A stretch of 64,000 nucleotides of DNA from Tsuneonella rigui (GTDB taxonomy: Bacteria > Pseudomonadota > Alphaproteobacteria > Sphingomonadales > Sphingomonadaceae), in contig NZ_RSEL01000014.1 of the NCBI RefSeq assembly GCF_003958625.1, forward strand, positions 62,001-126,000, given 5' to 3'. Position 1 is the first letter of the stretch. Each line of letters starts with the position of its first letter. This document shows, piece after piece, positions 31,079 to 38,648 of this stretch. A program made the position numbers and the translations under genes. The notes beneath the pieces are model-generated. The model ran no database searches and was not told the DNA's origin. It worked only from the letters and a program-made list of their open reading frames with translations.

Positions 31079-31154
31079 TGGCAGGGGCGGAGGGACTCGA
31101 ACCCACGGCCCTCGGTTTTGGAGACCGATGCTCTACCAGCTGAGCTACACCCCT
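31079..31154 (-). tRNA. trnW: tRNA-Trp (anticodon CCA)
   Basis: Minus-strand cloverleaf of 76 bases including an encoded CCA end (31079-31081). Acceptor AGGGGTG pairs with CGCCCCT with one G-T pair; the D arm reads AGCTCAGCTGGTAGAGC, the anticodon loop CTCCAAA gives CCA, and the T arm contains GGGTTCGAGTCCC. In Alphaproteobacteria it usually lies just before secE; here an ECF41 module and a small ORF come between. Confidence 0.97.
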
Positions 31155-31228
31155 GCGCTGGAGGAGGCGCCCTGTAGGTGCAAAAGCGCTGCATCGCAAG
31201 CGGCCAAACCTGCTAGAATGCAGTACCG

Positions 31229-31939
31229 ATGCACGCGCCTGCCCTGCCCATCATTCCGAGCGACCTATTGCTGCTCGCGTACCGCAATGGGATCTTCCCG
31301 ATGTCGGACGGGCGCGACGACCCGGAAGTATTCTGGGTCGAGCCCAAGCACCGGGCGATTCTCCCGCTCGACGGGTTCCGCCTGTCGCGCTCGCTGGCGA
31401 AAGTTGTGCGCAAGGAGCGCTTCGCGGTGACCTGCGACGCGGCTTTCGACCAGGTGATCGCCGAGTGCGCCGAGCCGCGGCCCGATCATCCCGAAAGCTG
31501 GATCAGCGCGCGCATTATGGCGAGCTACCGAGCGCTGCACGGCGAGGGCCATGCGCATTCGATCGAGTGCTGGCAGGGCGATGAGCTGGTGGGCGGCCTC
31601 TACGGCGTCGGCTTCGGCGGGGTGTTCTGCGGCGAATCGATGTTTAGTCGGGCCGACAATGCGAGCAAGGTGGCGCTGACCTGGCTCGTTGCGCTGCTGC
31701 GCCGCGCGGGGGCGCGGCTGCTCGACTGTCAGTTCATGACCGAACACCTCGCCTCATTGGGCGCGGTGGAGATTTCGCAGGAGCGCTACGTGGCGTTGCT
31801 GGGCGAGGCCGTTGGCGTGGGCGACGGAGCCGGTGCGGCATCGCTGCCGGAGGCTTTCGGCGCGCTGGAAGCGGAAGCCTCGGGCGCGGGCTTGTCGCCC
31901 GCGAAGCTCATTCTGCAGTCCTTGACCCACACGTCATAG
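31229..31939 (+). CDS. aat: Leucyl/phenylalanyl-tRNA-protein transferase
   Basis: Adds Leu or Phe to proteins with N-terminal Arg or Lys, marking them for ClpAP through the N-end rule. The 236 residues show LLLAYRNGIFPM, VFWVEPKHRAILPL, GGLYGVGFGGVFCGESMFS and LLDCQFMTEHLASLGA. A C-terminal tail after about residue 200 is low in complexity before ILQSLTHTS. The last 154 bases overlap the converging DUF2155 gene in antisense. Confidence 0.95.
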   Translation: MHAPALPIIPSDLLLLAYRNGIFPMSDGRDDPEVFWVEPKHRAILPLDGFRLSRSLAKVVRKERFAVTCDAAFDQVIAECAEPRPDHPESWISARIMASYRALHGEGHAHSIECWQGDELVGGLYGVGFGGVFCGESMFSRADNASKVALTWLVALLRRAGARLLDCQFMTEHLASLGAVEISQERYVALLGEAVGVGDGAGAASLPEAFGALEAEASGAGLSPAKLILQSLTHTS

Positions 31940-32364
31940 ATCGGGTGCTCGACCACGTTGAGGCTGGGCGACTCCTTGAACAGCCAGCCCGAGAAGATCT
32001 TTTTCCACCCATCGTTGTCGCGCGCGCCGCGCACGAACACCTGGGCGAAGGCGCCGGTCTGCTTGGGGAACTCCCACGGAGCGGTCCGTTCGCAGGCGGC
32101 GAGACGGACGATCACATCACCCCATCGCTGCGCGTCGCCCGGCTTCATCTCGAAATCGCGCGACAGGTTGTTGCGCTTGTTGAGTACCCCGATAACCGCG
32201 ACGCGATCCTTCATCGGCGTCCCTTCGCCCGCCTCAACGGGGCGCACCAGCGCGGGCGAGCGCAAGTCTTCGGGAATATCGGTCTCAACCGCCTGCGGGG
32301 GCGGCGGGCCCTTCGAACACGCGGCGAGCGCGGCCAGACCCAAGAAGGTGAAACCCGCGCGCAC
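31786..32364 (-). CDS. DUF2155 lipoprotein-like protein
   Basis: A 192-residue exported protein of DUF2155. A hydrophobic N-terminus ending LGLAALAACSKG contains a lipobox (LAAC). The conserved body has VAVIGVLNKRNNLSRDFEMK, WGDVIVRLAACERTAPWEF, AFAQVFVRG and KKIFSGWLFKESPSLNVVEH. The Ala/Ser/Pro-rich end is encoded opposite the 3' end of aat. Start GTG 32364 lies two bases after the NDUFA12 stop. Function unknown; the gene commonly sits beside the complex I NDUFA12 gene in this bacterial group. Confidence 0.88.
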   Translation of the reverse strand: MRAGFTFLGLAALAACSKGPPPPQAVETDIPEDLRSPALVRPVEAGEGTPMKDRVAVIGVLNKRNNLSRDFEMKPGDAQRWGDVIVRLAACERTAPWEFPKQTGAFAQVFVRGARDNDGWKKIFSGWLFKESPSLNVVEHPIYDVWVKDCRMSFAGDKPAPEASASSAPKASGSDAAPAPSPTPTASPSNAT

Positions 32365-32366
32365 GG

Positions 32367-32780
32367 TCAGGCGTCCGGGCTCCAAGCCTCGTAATCGCCC
32401 GACGCCGCCGCGCGCCGTCCGCCGCGCTCGAGCGCGCCTTGGGGGCGATAGGCGGTAGCGGTGCCGGTGGCGTTCGGAGTGTGATCGGCCTCCCACACGC
32501 GGGGAGGCGGCAGGCGGCTCTCGGGTACGCCGTCGACCGATCCGTGCAGCCAGCCGTGCCATTCGGCGGGCACGTTGCTGGCATCGTTCGCACCGGCGTA
32601 GATCACCCAGCGCCGCTCGCTCCCTGCGAACGGCTGGCCCGCCTTCACGCGCTTCTTGGCGCGAAAGTAGCGGTTGCCGGCAAGGTCGGTGCCGACCTGC
32701 TCGCCGTTCAGCGCGCTCCACAGCGAAGTGCCGATGGTCGCGCCGTCCCACCAGGTGAAGATCTTGGAGAAAAAGCCCAT
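32367..32780 (-). CDS. NADH:ubiquinone oxidoreductase subunit NDUFA12
   Basis: Accessory complex I subunit shared with mitochondria, 137 residues. Conserved pieces are FTWWDGATIGTSLWSALNGE, VGTDLAGNRYFRAKK, RRWVIYAGANDASNVPAEW and HGWLHGSVD. The C-terminus is rich in Pro, Arg and Gly. It probably stabilises the peripheral arm at the inner membrane. It is cotranscribed with the DUF2155 gene. Confidence 0.95.
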   Translation of the reverse strand: MGFFSKIFTWWDGATIGTSLWSALNGEQVGTDLAGNRYFRAKKRVKAGQPFAGSERRWVIYAGANDASNVPAEWHGWLHGSVDGVPESRLPPPRVWEADHTPNATGTATAYRPQGALERGGRRAAASGDYEAWSPDA

Positions 32781-32820
32781 GGCCGGCGCGGTTAGCCGAT
32801 TCGATGCGGAGCGCCAAGCG

Positions 32821-33300
32821 CTACCAATCGACCTTCGCGCCCGGCCCGATCCCGAGCGCGGCGGCGCGCCCGCCGGGGATTTCCAGCACCGCGCTAGACA
32901 TGCCGACCGCGCTCACGGGGGTGAGCGAATAGGGCACGGTGTTGGCGGCAATGTTGAGCACGCGGAGGTCGGTGCCGATGAAAATGATATCAAGCGGCAG
33001 CGGGGTGTTCTTCATCCAGAAGCTCGGCACGTCGACCGGTTCGCGGGGAAAGATCATGCCCTCGTCCGGCCCGAGCTGGGTGCGGAACATGAGGCCTTGC
33101 GCCTGCTCCTCGTCGGTCTTCGCGACCTCGACCCGGAACGTATGCTTGCCCTTCGCGGTGGTGATGGTGAGCGGCACCACCGGCAGGCCGGAGACCGGGT
33201 GCGTCGCCGAGGCGGCCGCGGCGGGGGTCGCCTCGGTGGCGGGCTGCGGGGAACAGGCCGCAAGCGCGGCGACGGCGGCGATGGCGAAGGAACGGATCAT
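32821..33300 (-). CDS. DUF192 family lipoprotein
   Basis: A 159-residue DUF192 protein. The start at 33300 yields a lipoprotein signal, MIRSFAIAAVAALAACSPQ, with lipobox Cys. The domain is recognised by FRVEVAKTDEEQAQGLMFR, GMIFPREPVDVPSFWMKNT, PLPLDIIFIG and GGRAAALGIGPGAKVDW. The fold is a small beta barrel; no activity is established. Its ATG overlaps the recX stop (ATGA), so the two are translationally coupled. A GGAGTCC sequence precedes the start. Confidence 0.92.
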   Translation of the reverse strand: MIRSFAIAAVAALAACSPQPATEATPAAAASATHPVSGLPVVPLTITTAKGKHTFRVEVAKTDEEQAQGLMFRTQLGPDEGMIFPREPVDVPSFWMKNTPLPLDIIFIGTDLRVLNIAANTVPYSLTPVSAVGMSSAVLEIPGGRAAALGIGPGAKVDW

Positions 33301-33851
33301 CGGGACTCCTCGGGCTCGGCGGCCCATTCTTCGGCCGCGTCGATCGTGGCGGCGTCGATTACCGCGCGGGCGACATCGAATCCATGGCCCGCGCGCAGCA
33401 TCGCAGCGAATTGCTTCTGGCGGACGTCGCGGTCGGCGGGCGGGCCCCACGGCCCTAGGCGGCGGCGGGAAGCGAGCGCGACCGCGGCGCGCCGTTCCTC
33501 TGCCTCTCCGGCGCGGACTTCCTCGCGCACCTCTTCGGCGATGCCGGCGGCGGTGAGCGCCTGGTTGACCCGGCGCTGGCCGTACCCGCGCCGTAGCAGA
33601 CTGCCGCTCTTGGCGCGGGCGTAGGCTTCATCGTCGAGATAGCCGAGTTCGACGAATCGCTCCACGATACCGCGCGGGTCGGCTGGGCGATCCGCCTCCC
33701 AGCCGCGCTCTCGGACTTTGCGAATCAGGTATTGCTCCAACTTGCCTCCGCTGGTCGCGAACCGCGCGACATAGGCGAGCGCCAGTTCCTCCAGCCGCGC
33801 GGGGTCGAGCGGGCGCGGTTTGCGCGGTGGACGGGATCGATCGGCGGCCAT
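33297..33851 (-). CDS. recX: Recombination regulator RecX
   Basis: RecA-modulating protein of 184 residues, built from repeated three-helix units: ALAYVARFATSGGKLEQYL, IVERFVELGYLDDEAYAR and LRRGYGQRRVNQALTAAG. It normally caps or destabilises RecA filaments. recA is not adjacent here. The start at 33851 is chosen because the longer frame up to 34865 is the antisense shadow of the acyl-AMP ligase gene. It precedes and overlaps the DUF192 gene. Confidence 0.9.
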   Translation of the reverse strand: MAADRSRPPRKPRPLDPARLEELALAYVARFATSGGKLEQYLIRKVRERGWEADRPADPRGIVERFVELGYLDDEAYARAKSGSLLRRGYGQRRVNQALTAAGIAEEVREEVRAGEAEERRAAVALASRRRLGPWGPPADRDVRQKQFAAMLRAGHGFDVARAVIDAATIDAAEEWAAEPEESR

Positions 33852-33983
33852 CTTCCGCCATAATCGTGCCACACTGTGTAACGATTGGGAAACCTTGGAC
33901 CAACGTGCTATTGGACGCGCACGACCGAACTGCACGCAACAAGCGCCGCAAGAGGCGCGCAGACAACGGGTTTCGCTCCACAC

Positions 33984-35723
33984 ATGACCGATACGCAACC
34001 GAAGCCAACGCCGAACGATTGCCCCCTGCCTCGCCGCAGGGCCGATTTCGGCACTTTTGCCGAGGCGATCGACTACGCGGCCCGCAGCGAGAAGGGCCTC
34101 AACTTCCACGACATGCGCGGCGACCTGGAACGCGCGTACACCTTCCGCGAGATGCGCGAGGACGGCATCGCGATGGCCTATCGCCTGATCGCCGCCGGCA
34201 TCGGCAAGGACGACCGCGTCGCGCTGATCGCCGAGACCGGCGCCGAATTCGCCGCCCTGTTCTGCGGTTGCATCTATGCCGGCGCCTGGCCGGTCCCGCT
34301 GCCGCTGCCGACCACCTTCGGCGGCAAGGAAGGCTACATCGACCAGCTGGTGGTCCAGCTGCAGAGCGCAGACCCCAAGATCCTGTTCTACCCGGCGGAG
34401 ATCGCCGAGATGGCACAGGCCGCCGCCGACCGGCAGGGCTGCGAAGGCATGAGCTGGGAGGATTTCGCGCACGGTCCAGCACCCGAGTGCGACCTGCCGA
34501 AAGCCCAGCCCGACGACATCTGCTACCTGCAGTATTCGAGCGGATCGACCCGTTTTCCGACCGGCGTGGCGGTCACTCACCGCGCGCTGCTGCACAACCT
34601 CTACGGCCACGCGACCGGGGTGGACCTTGGCGGCGACGACCGGGTGGTTAGCTGGCTGCCGTGGTATCACGACATGGGCCTCGTCGGCTGCTTCCTGTCG
34701 CCGATCGCCAACCAGGTAAGCTGCGACTATCTCAAGACCGAGCACTTCGCGCGCCGCCCGCTGGCGTGGCTCGACCTGATCAGCCGCAATCCGGGCCATA
34801 CGCTCAGTTATTCGCCCACCTTTGGTTACGACATTTGCGCGCGCCGGATATCGTCGCAGAGCCATGTTTCAGAACGCTTCGACCTGTCGCGCTGGCGCAC
34901 CGCGGGCAACGGCGCGGACATGATCCGGCCCGACGTGATGCAGAACTTCGTCAACGCATTTGCCGAAGCGGGCTTCAAGGCGAGCGCATTCACCCCGAGC
35001 TACGGTCTCGCAGAAGCCACCCTGGCGGTCACCGTGATGCCGCCGGGCGAAGGCATCCGGGTCGAGCTGGTCGAGGAAGAGCGCCTGTCGGGCACCCCCC
35101 GCGACCTCAGCAGACCGGCGCGCTACCGGGCGATCGTCAATTGCGGCAAGCCGCTTCCCGGCATGGAGGTGGAGATTCGCGGCGAGCAGGGCCAGCTCAA
35201 GGGCGACCACCAGATCGGCAAGGTCTGGTGCCGCGGTGAGAGCGTGATGCACTCGTACTTCCGCAACGAGGAAGCGACCAACGACTGCCTCGTCGATGGC
35301 TGGCTCGACACCGGCGACATGGGCTACCTCGGCGACGGCTACCTGTTCATCGTCGGCCGGGCGAAGGACATGATCATCATCAACGGCAAGAACCACTGGC
35401 CGCAAGACATCGAGTGGGCGGTCGAGCAATTGCCCGGCTTCAACCACGGCGACATCGCGGCGTTCTCGGTCGAGGCGGAGAACGGCGAGGAAGTGCCCGC
35501 GGTGCTGGTCCACTGCCGCGTCTCGGACCCCGAGGAACGGGTGCGCCTCCACGACCAGATCCGCGACAAGGTTCGTTCGATCACCGGCATGAACTGCGTG
35601 GTCGAATTGGTCCCGCCGCGCACTTTGCCGCGCACCAGCTCGGGCAAGCTCAGCCGCGCCAAGGCGAAGCGGCTGTACCTGTCGGGCGAAATCGAGCCGA
35701 TCAAGCTGCTCGAAGCGGCCTGA
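33984..35723 (+). CDS. Fatty acyl-AMP ligase (FAAL)
   Basis: Adenylate-forming enzyme of 579 residues that activates a fatty acid as acyl-AMP for loading on a carrier protein. The P-loop is YLQYSSGSTRFPTGVAVTH, followed by SWLPWYHDMGLVGCFLSPI, FTPSYGLAEATLAVT, LDTGDMGYLGDGYLFIVGR and the catalytic-Lys region RTSSGKLSRAKAKRLYL. The FAAL-type insertion region is consistent with acyl-AMP rather than acyl-CoA formation. No polyketide synthase or carrier-protein gene is nearby; a role in sphingolipid or other acyl-ACP-dependent lipid synthesis is possible in a sphingomonad but is inference. Start ATG 33984 is preferred over the upstream frame. Confidence 0.92.
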   Translation: MTDTQPKPTPNDCPLPRRRADFGTFAEAIDYAARSEKGLNFHDMRGDLERAYTFREMREDGIAMAYRLIAAGIGKDDRVALIAETGAEFAALFCGCIYAGAWPVPLPLPTTFGGKEGYIDQLVVQLQSADPKILFYPAEIAEMAQAAADRQGCEGMSWEDFAHGPAPECDLPKAQPDDICYLQYSSGSTRFPTGVAVTHRALLHNLYGHATGVDLGGDDRVVSWLPWYHDMGLVGCFLSPIANQVSCDYLKTEHFARRPLAWLDLISRNPGHTLSYSPTFGYDICARRISSQSHVSERFDLSRWRTAGNGADMIRPDVMQNFVNAFAEAGFKASAFTPSYGLAEATLAVTVMPPGEGIRVELVEEERLSGTPRDLSRPARYRAIVNCGKPLPGMEVEIRGEQGQLKGDHQIGKVWCRGESVMHSYFRNEEATNDCLVDGWLDTGDMGYLGDGYLFIVGRAKDMIIINGKNHWPQDIEWAVEQLPGFNHGDIAAFSVEAENGEEVPAVLVHCRVSDPEERVRLHDQIRDKVRSITGMNCVVELVPPRTLPRTSSGKLSRAKAKRLYLSGEIEPIKLLEAA

Positions 35724-35772
35724 TTCTCAACGCACAAAAGGTTCAACCTCGCGTCTGGCGTGCTAGACGGGC

Positions 35773-35800
35773 TTGAAACACGCGCGGACTGTCTTATCAT
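35773..35800 (+). promoter_or_regulatory. Candidate sigma-70 promoter of the telA operon
   Basis: TTGAAA (35773-35778) and TATCAT (35795-35800) are 16 bases apart, about 30 bases before the telA ATG, with GAGAGGA as ribosome-binding sequence. Good resemblance to housekeeping promoters. Confidence 0.5.
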
Positions 35801-35829
35801 TCTAACACAGCGCGTTCCTGAGAGGACCC

Positions 35830-37029
35830 ATGGCAGAGACACAGACCGCAACCGCGACCGACCTCAACCTGACCCCGCCCGATCCGGTGCCGGTGGTTTC
35901 GGCCGAAAAGGCCTCGGGCCTCGTCCCGGTGGGTGAGGACAAGAAGTCCAAGCTCGAGGAAAAGGCCGATGCTTTCGTCGCCGACCTGGTGGCGCAGGAC
36001 GCCAACTCGCCCGAGTTCGGCCGCAAGGTCGATCAGATCACCAACATGGGCCGCAAGGAAATCATGGCGGCGGCCGGGCACTCGAACCGCTTCCTCGACC
36101 GGCCGGTGCGGGCGATGAGCAAGGATGAAGGCGTCGGTGCCAATCTTGCCGAGCTGCGGCGGGTGGTCGAGGACCTCGATCCCGGCAAGCGCGGCGCGCT
36201 CAGCACGCCGAAGAAAATCCTCGGCATCATCCCGTTCGGCAACAAGCTGACCAATTATTTCCGCAGTTACCAGTCCGCCCAGACGCACATCCAGTCGATC
36301 CTCGGCAACCTCGCCAGCGGCAAGGACGAGCTGTTGATGGACAACGCCGCGATCGACGTCGAGCGGCAGAAGCTGTGGGAGGCGATGGGTAATCTCGAGC
36401 AGATGATTCACATCTCCAAGACGCTCGATGAGAAGCTGGAGGACAAGGCCGCCGAGCTCGACGCGACCGACCCGGCCAAGGCCAAGGCGATCCGCGAGAC
36501 CGCGCTGTTCTACGTTCGCCAGCGGACGCAGGACCTGCTGACCCAGATGGCGGTCAGCGTGCAGGGCTACCTCAGCCTCGACCTCGTCAAGAAGAACAAC
36601 GTCGAGCTGGTGAAGGGCGTCGACCGCGCCAGCACCACCACCGTCGGCGCGCTGCGCACCGCGGTCACCGTGGCCGAGGCGATGACCAACCAGCGGCTGG
36701 TGCTGAACCAGATCACCGCGCTCAACACCACGACCGCGAACATCATCGACAGCACGTCGAAGCTGCTGCGCGAGCAGACCGGCAAGATTCACGAGCAGGC
36801 CGCCGCCAGCACGATCCCGCTCGAGACGCTGCAGCGCGCGTTCCAGAACATCTACGATACGATGGACGAGGTCGATGCGTTCAAGCTGCGCGCGCTCGAT
36901 TCGATGAAGCAGACCGTCAACACGCTGTCGTCCGAAGTCGAGAAGTCGAAGGGCTATATCGCGCGCGCCGAGGGCCAGGCGAAGGCTTCGGCGACCGTCG
37001 CCGAGTCCAAGCTGCTGACGGTGGAGTAA
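35830..37029 (+). CDS. Toxic anion resistance protein TelA family
   Basis: TelA/KlaA family protein of 399 residues, cytoplasmic and almost wholly helical. Family stretches: SPEFGRKVDQITNMGRKEI, LDPGKRGALSTPKKILGIIP, ETALFYVRQRTQDLLTQMAV and QGYLSLDLVKKNNVELVKGV. Family members are linked to tellurite resistance and cell-envelope stress, but the mechanism is unknown. It heads an operon with a two-helix membrane protein and a small PHA-system-like protein. The downstream gene starts five bases after its stop. Confidence 0.93.
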   Translation: MAETQTATATDLNLTPPDPVPVVSAEKASGLVPVGEDKKSKLEEKADAFVADLVAQDANSPEFGRKVDQITNMGRKEIMAAAGHSNRFLDRPVRAMSKDEGVGANLAELRRVVEDLDPGKRGALSTPKKILGIIPFGNKLTNYFRSYQSAQTHIQSILGNLASGKDELLMDNAAIDVERQKLWEAMGNLEQMIHISKTLDEKLEDKAAELDATDPAKAKAIRETALFYVRQRTQDLLTQMAVSVQGYLSLDLVKKNNVELVKGVDRASTTTVGALRTAVTVAEAMTNQRLVLNQITALNTTTANIIDSTSKLLREQTGKIHEQAAASTIPLETLQRAFQNIYDTMDEVDAFKLRALDSMKQTVNTLSSEVEKSKGYIARAEGQAKASATVAESKLLTVE

Positions 37030-37034
37030 CCGAG

Positions 37035-37820
37035 GTGAGCAACCTCACCCGCGACACCGAACGCGCGCTCGCCGAGGCGCGCCGGGTGCGCGACGACAAT
37101 CGCGCGGGCGGGCGTCACCGGCGCGCGCTCCAGCCGTCGATCGGCCAGGAATCGCGCCGGCTGCGGCGGCGGCATCGCAGCCACAAGCTGCGCAACATCG
37201 TGCTCGCGCTGTTCGCGCTATGGGTCGCGAGCGGGGTGATCGGGACAATCATCGACGGCATCGGCTTCATGGGCGTGATGGCGCTGATCGTCGCCAGCGT
37301 GGTCGCGGTCGCGGTGCTCGGCAAGTACCCGCGGATGAAGACCCCGAAGCGCGTCGACCTGACCCGCGCGACCGACGCCAAGGAACTGGTTGGCCGCACC
37401 GAGCTATGGCTCGAAGCGCAGCGCCCCGCCCTGCCCGCGCCCGCCGCCGACATGGTCGGCAAGATCGGCGTCCAGCTCGATGCGCTCGGCCTGCAGCTCG
37501 ACGGGATCGACCCCAATCACCCGGCCGCGCACGAAGTCCGCACCCTGGTCGGCGAGACCCTGCCCGAGATGGTCGACAGCTATCGCCGCATCCCGCAGCA
37601 CTTGCGCGCCGAGGAGCGCGCCGGCGCCACGCCCGACGCGCAGCTCGCCAGCGGCCTCGGCAAGATCAGCGACGAGATCGACCGAGTGACGCGGCAACTC
37701 GCCGAAGGCAGCCTCGACGATCTGGCGGTCAAGACCCGCTACCTCGACTATAAATACGGCGACGAGGACATGGCCCTGCCCGCGCCCTCTATCGCCGCCC
37801 CCACCAAGGACCCCGCCTGA
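37035..37820 (+). CDS. XpaC-like membrane protein, TelA partner
   Basis: A 261-residue protein with a very basic cytoplasmic N-terminus (SRRLRRRHRSHKL), two adjacent membrane helices (LRNIVLALFALWVASGVIG and GVMALIVASVVAVAVLG) and a C-terminal helical domain (EMVDSYRRIPQHLRAEERAG, ISDEIDRVTRQLAEGSLDD). The tail resembles the XpaC/5-bromo-4-chloroindolyl-phosphate-hydrolysis family, whose genes often adjoin telA; the similarity is weak by eye. GTG start at 37035, five bases after telA. The stop shares a base with the next start (TGATG). Function unknown. Confidence 0.75.
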   Translation: MSNLTRDTERALAEARRVRDDNRAGGRHRRALQPSIGQESRRLRRRHRSHKLRNIVLALFALWVASGVIGTIIDGIGFMGVMALIVASVVAVAVLGKYPRMKTPKRVDLTRATDAKELVGRTELWLEAQRPALPAPAADMVGKIGVQLDALGLQLDGIDPNHPAAHEVRTLVGETLPEMVDSYRRIPQHLRAEERAGATPDAQLASGLGKISDEIDRVTRQLAEGSLDDLAVKTRYLDYKYGDEDMALPAPSIAAPTKDPA

Positions 37821-38125
37821 TGCGCGTCGCCATTCCGCACACTCTCGACAACGACACCGTGCGCGAGCGCCTACGGGGCAAAAGCCACGAGATCGCCGAC
37901 CACATCCCCGGCGGCGCCGCGGTGCGGACATCCTGGCCGACCGAAGAGCGGATGACGATGGACATCAACGCGATGGGCCAGAACCTCCACGCGCATGTCG
38001 ACCTGGAGCCCGGACAGTTGATATTCGAAGTGCCGCTGCCGGCGGCGCTGTCGTTCATCGAACCGATGATCGCCGGCGCGATCGAGAGCGGCGGCAAGAA
38101 GCTGCTAGCGCCGCCGAAGGACTAA
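37820..38125 (+). CDS. Small polyhydroxyalkanoic acid system family protein
   Basis: A 101-residue protein resembling the PHA-granule region family: MRVAIPHTLDNDTVRERLRG, MTMDINAMGQNLHAHVDLEP, GQLIFEVPLPAALSFIEPMI and a basic C-terminus AIESGGKKLLAPPKD. The family is named for occurrence near PHA genes but has no proven function. Here no PHA synthase is near; it is translationally coupled (TGATG) to the XpaC-like gene. The stop overlaps the converging DUF2721 stop by four bases. Confidence 0.75.
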   Translation: MRVAIPHTLDNDTVRERLRGKSHEIADHIPGGAAVRTSWPTEERMTMDINAMGQNLHAHVDLEPGQLIFEVPLPAALSFIEPMIAGAIESGGKKLLAPPKD

Positions 38126-38562
38126 AGCCGCCGTTCGTGCTCCAGTAGCTCGGCGGGTATGCGCAGCGCCGCGGAGGCGATCCGGGTTTCGCGCAGGAAC
38201 AGCACCAGCGCCCACATCATCAGGCCGACCGCGACGATGAAAGTGCCGGCGACCACCTGCTGCAGGTTGGCGCCCGCCAGCTCCTCGATGAACAGCAGCG
38301 CGACCGTCAGACCGATCGAGATACCGCTGATCACCAGCAGCAAGATCGCCCTGATAATCAGCCGGATGCGCTGGTCCACCAGCCGCATCTCGCGCACCAC
38401 CATGTCGTGCTCGGTGCCCACGGTATCACCGTGCTCGCGCTGTAGCGCGCGGCTGCGATCGACGATCCGGCCGAGGCGGGTCGACAACAAGTTCATGATG
38501 TTGCCCATCGCCACCAGCACGAAGACCGGCGCGAGCGCGAGTTGGATGGTCTGCGCGATCAT
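38122..38562 (-). CDS. DUF2721 membrane protein
   Basis: A 146-residue inner-membrane protein with three hydrophobic helices: IQLALAPVFVLVAMGNIMNL, IIRAILLLVISGISIGLTVA and VVAGTFIVAVGLMMWALVLF. The stretch LLSTRLGRIVDRSRALQ after the first helix is the DUF2721 signature. Function unknown. It is divergent from Ku; 86 bases separate the starts. Confidence 0.88.
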   Translation of the reverse strand: MIAQTIQLALAPVFVLVAMGNIMNLLSTRLGRIVDRSRALQREHGDTVGTEHDMVVREMRLVDQRIRLIIRAILLLVISGISIGLTVALLFIEELAGANLQQVVAGTFIVAVGLMMWALVLFLRETRIASAALRIPAELLEHERRL

Positions 38563-38592
38563 GGCGACCCGATAACGCCCCAGACCGGGATT

Positions 38593-38618
38593 GGAACCGA
38601 ATCCCCCGATGAATCGTC
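38593..38618 (+). promoter_or_regulatory. EcfG-type promoter of the Ku operon, GGAAC-N17-CGTC
   Basis: GGAAC (38593-38597), 17 bases, CGTC (38615-38618), 30 bases before the Ku ATG at 38649. The -35 is exact and the -10 differs from CGTT by one base. It suggests that the end-joining genes are under the general stress sigma factor, as known for rhizobial NHEJ genes. Confidence 0.6.
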
Positions 38619-38648
38619 AAGTTGACGCACAGAAGGGGAATTCGTCAG

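Noticed and set aside
31079-31154. tRNA-Trp as an attachment site for an integrative element
   Set aside because: No integrase gene and no repeated copy of the tRNA 3' end were found nearby.
30948-31199. Upstream extension of the carboxymuconolactone decarboxylase frame
   Set aside because: It reads through tRNA-Trp and the ECF41 promoter; the TTG at 30947 with AGGAGA is a better start.
33852-34865. Upstream extension of the recX frame
   Set aside because: It is antisense to the acyl-AMP ligase gene and lacks RecX features.
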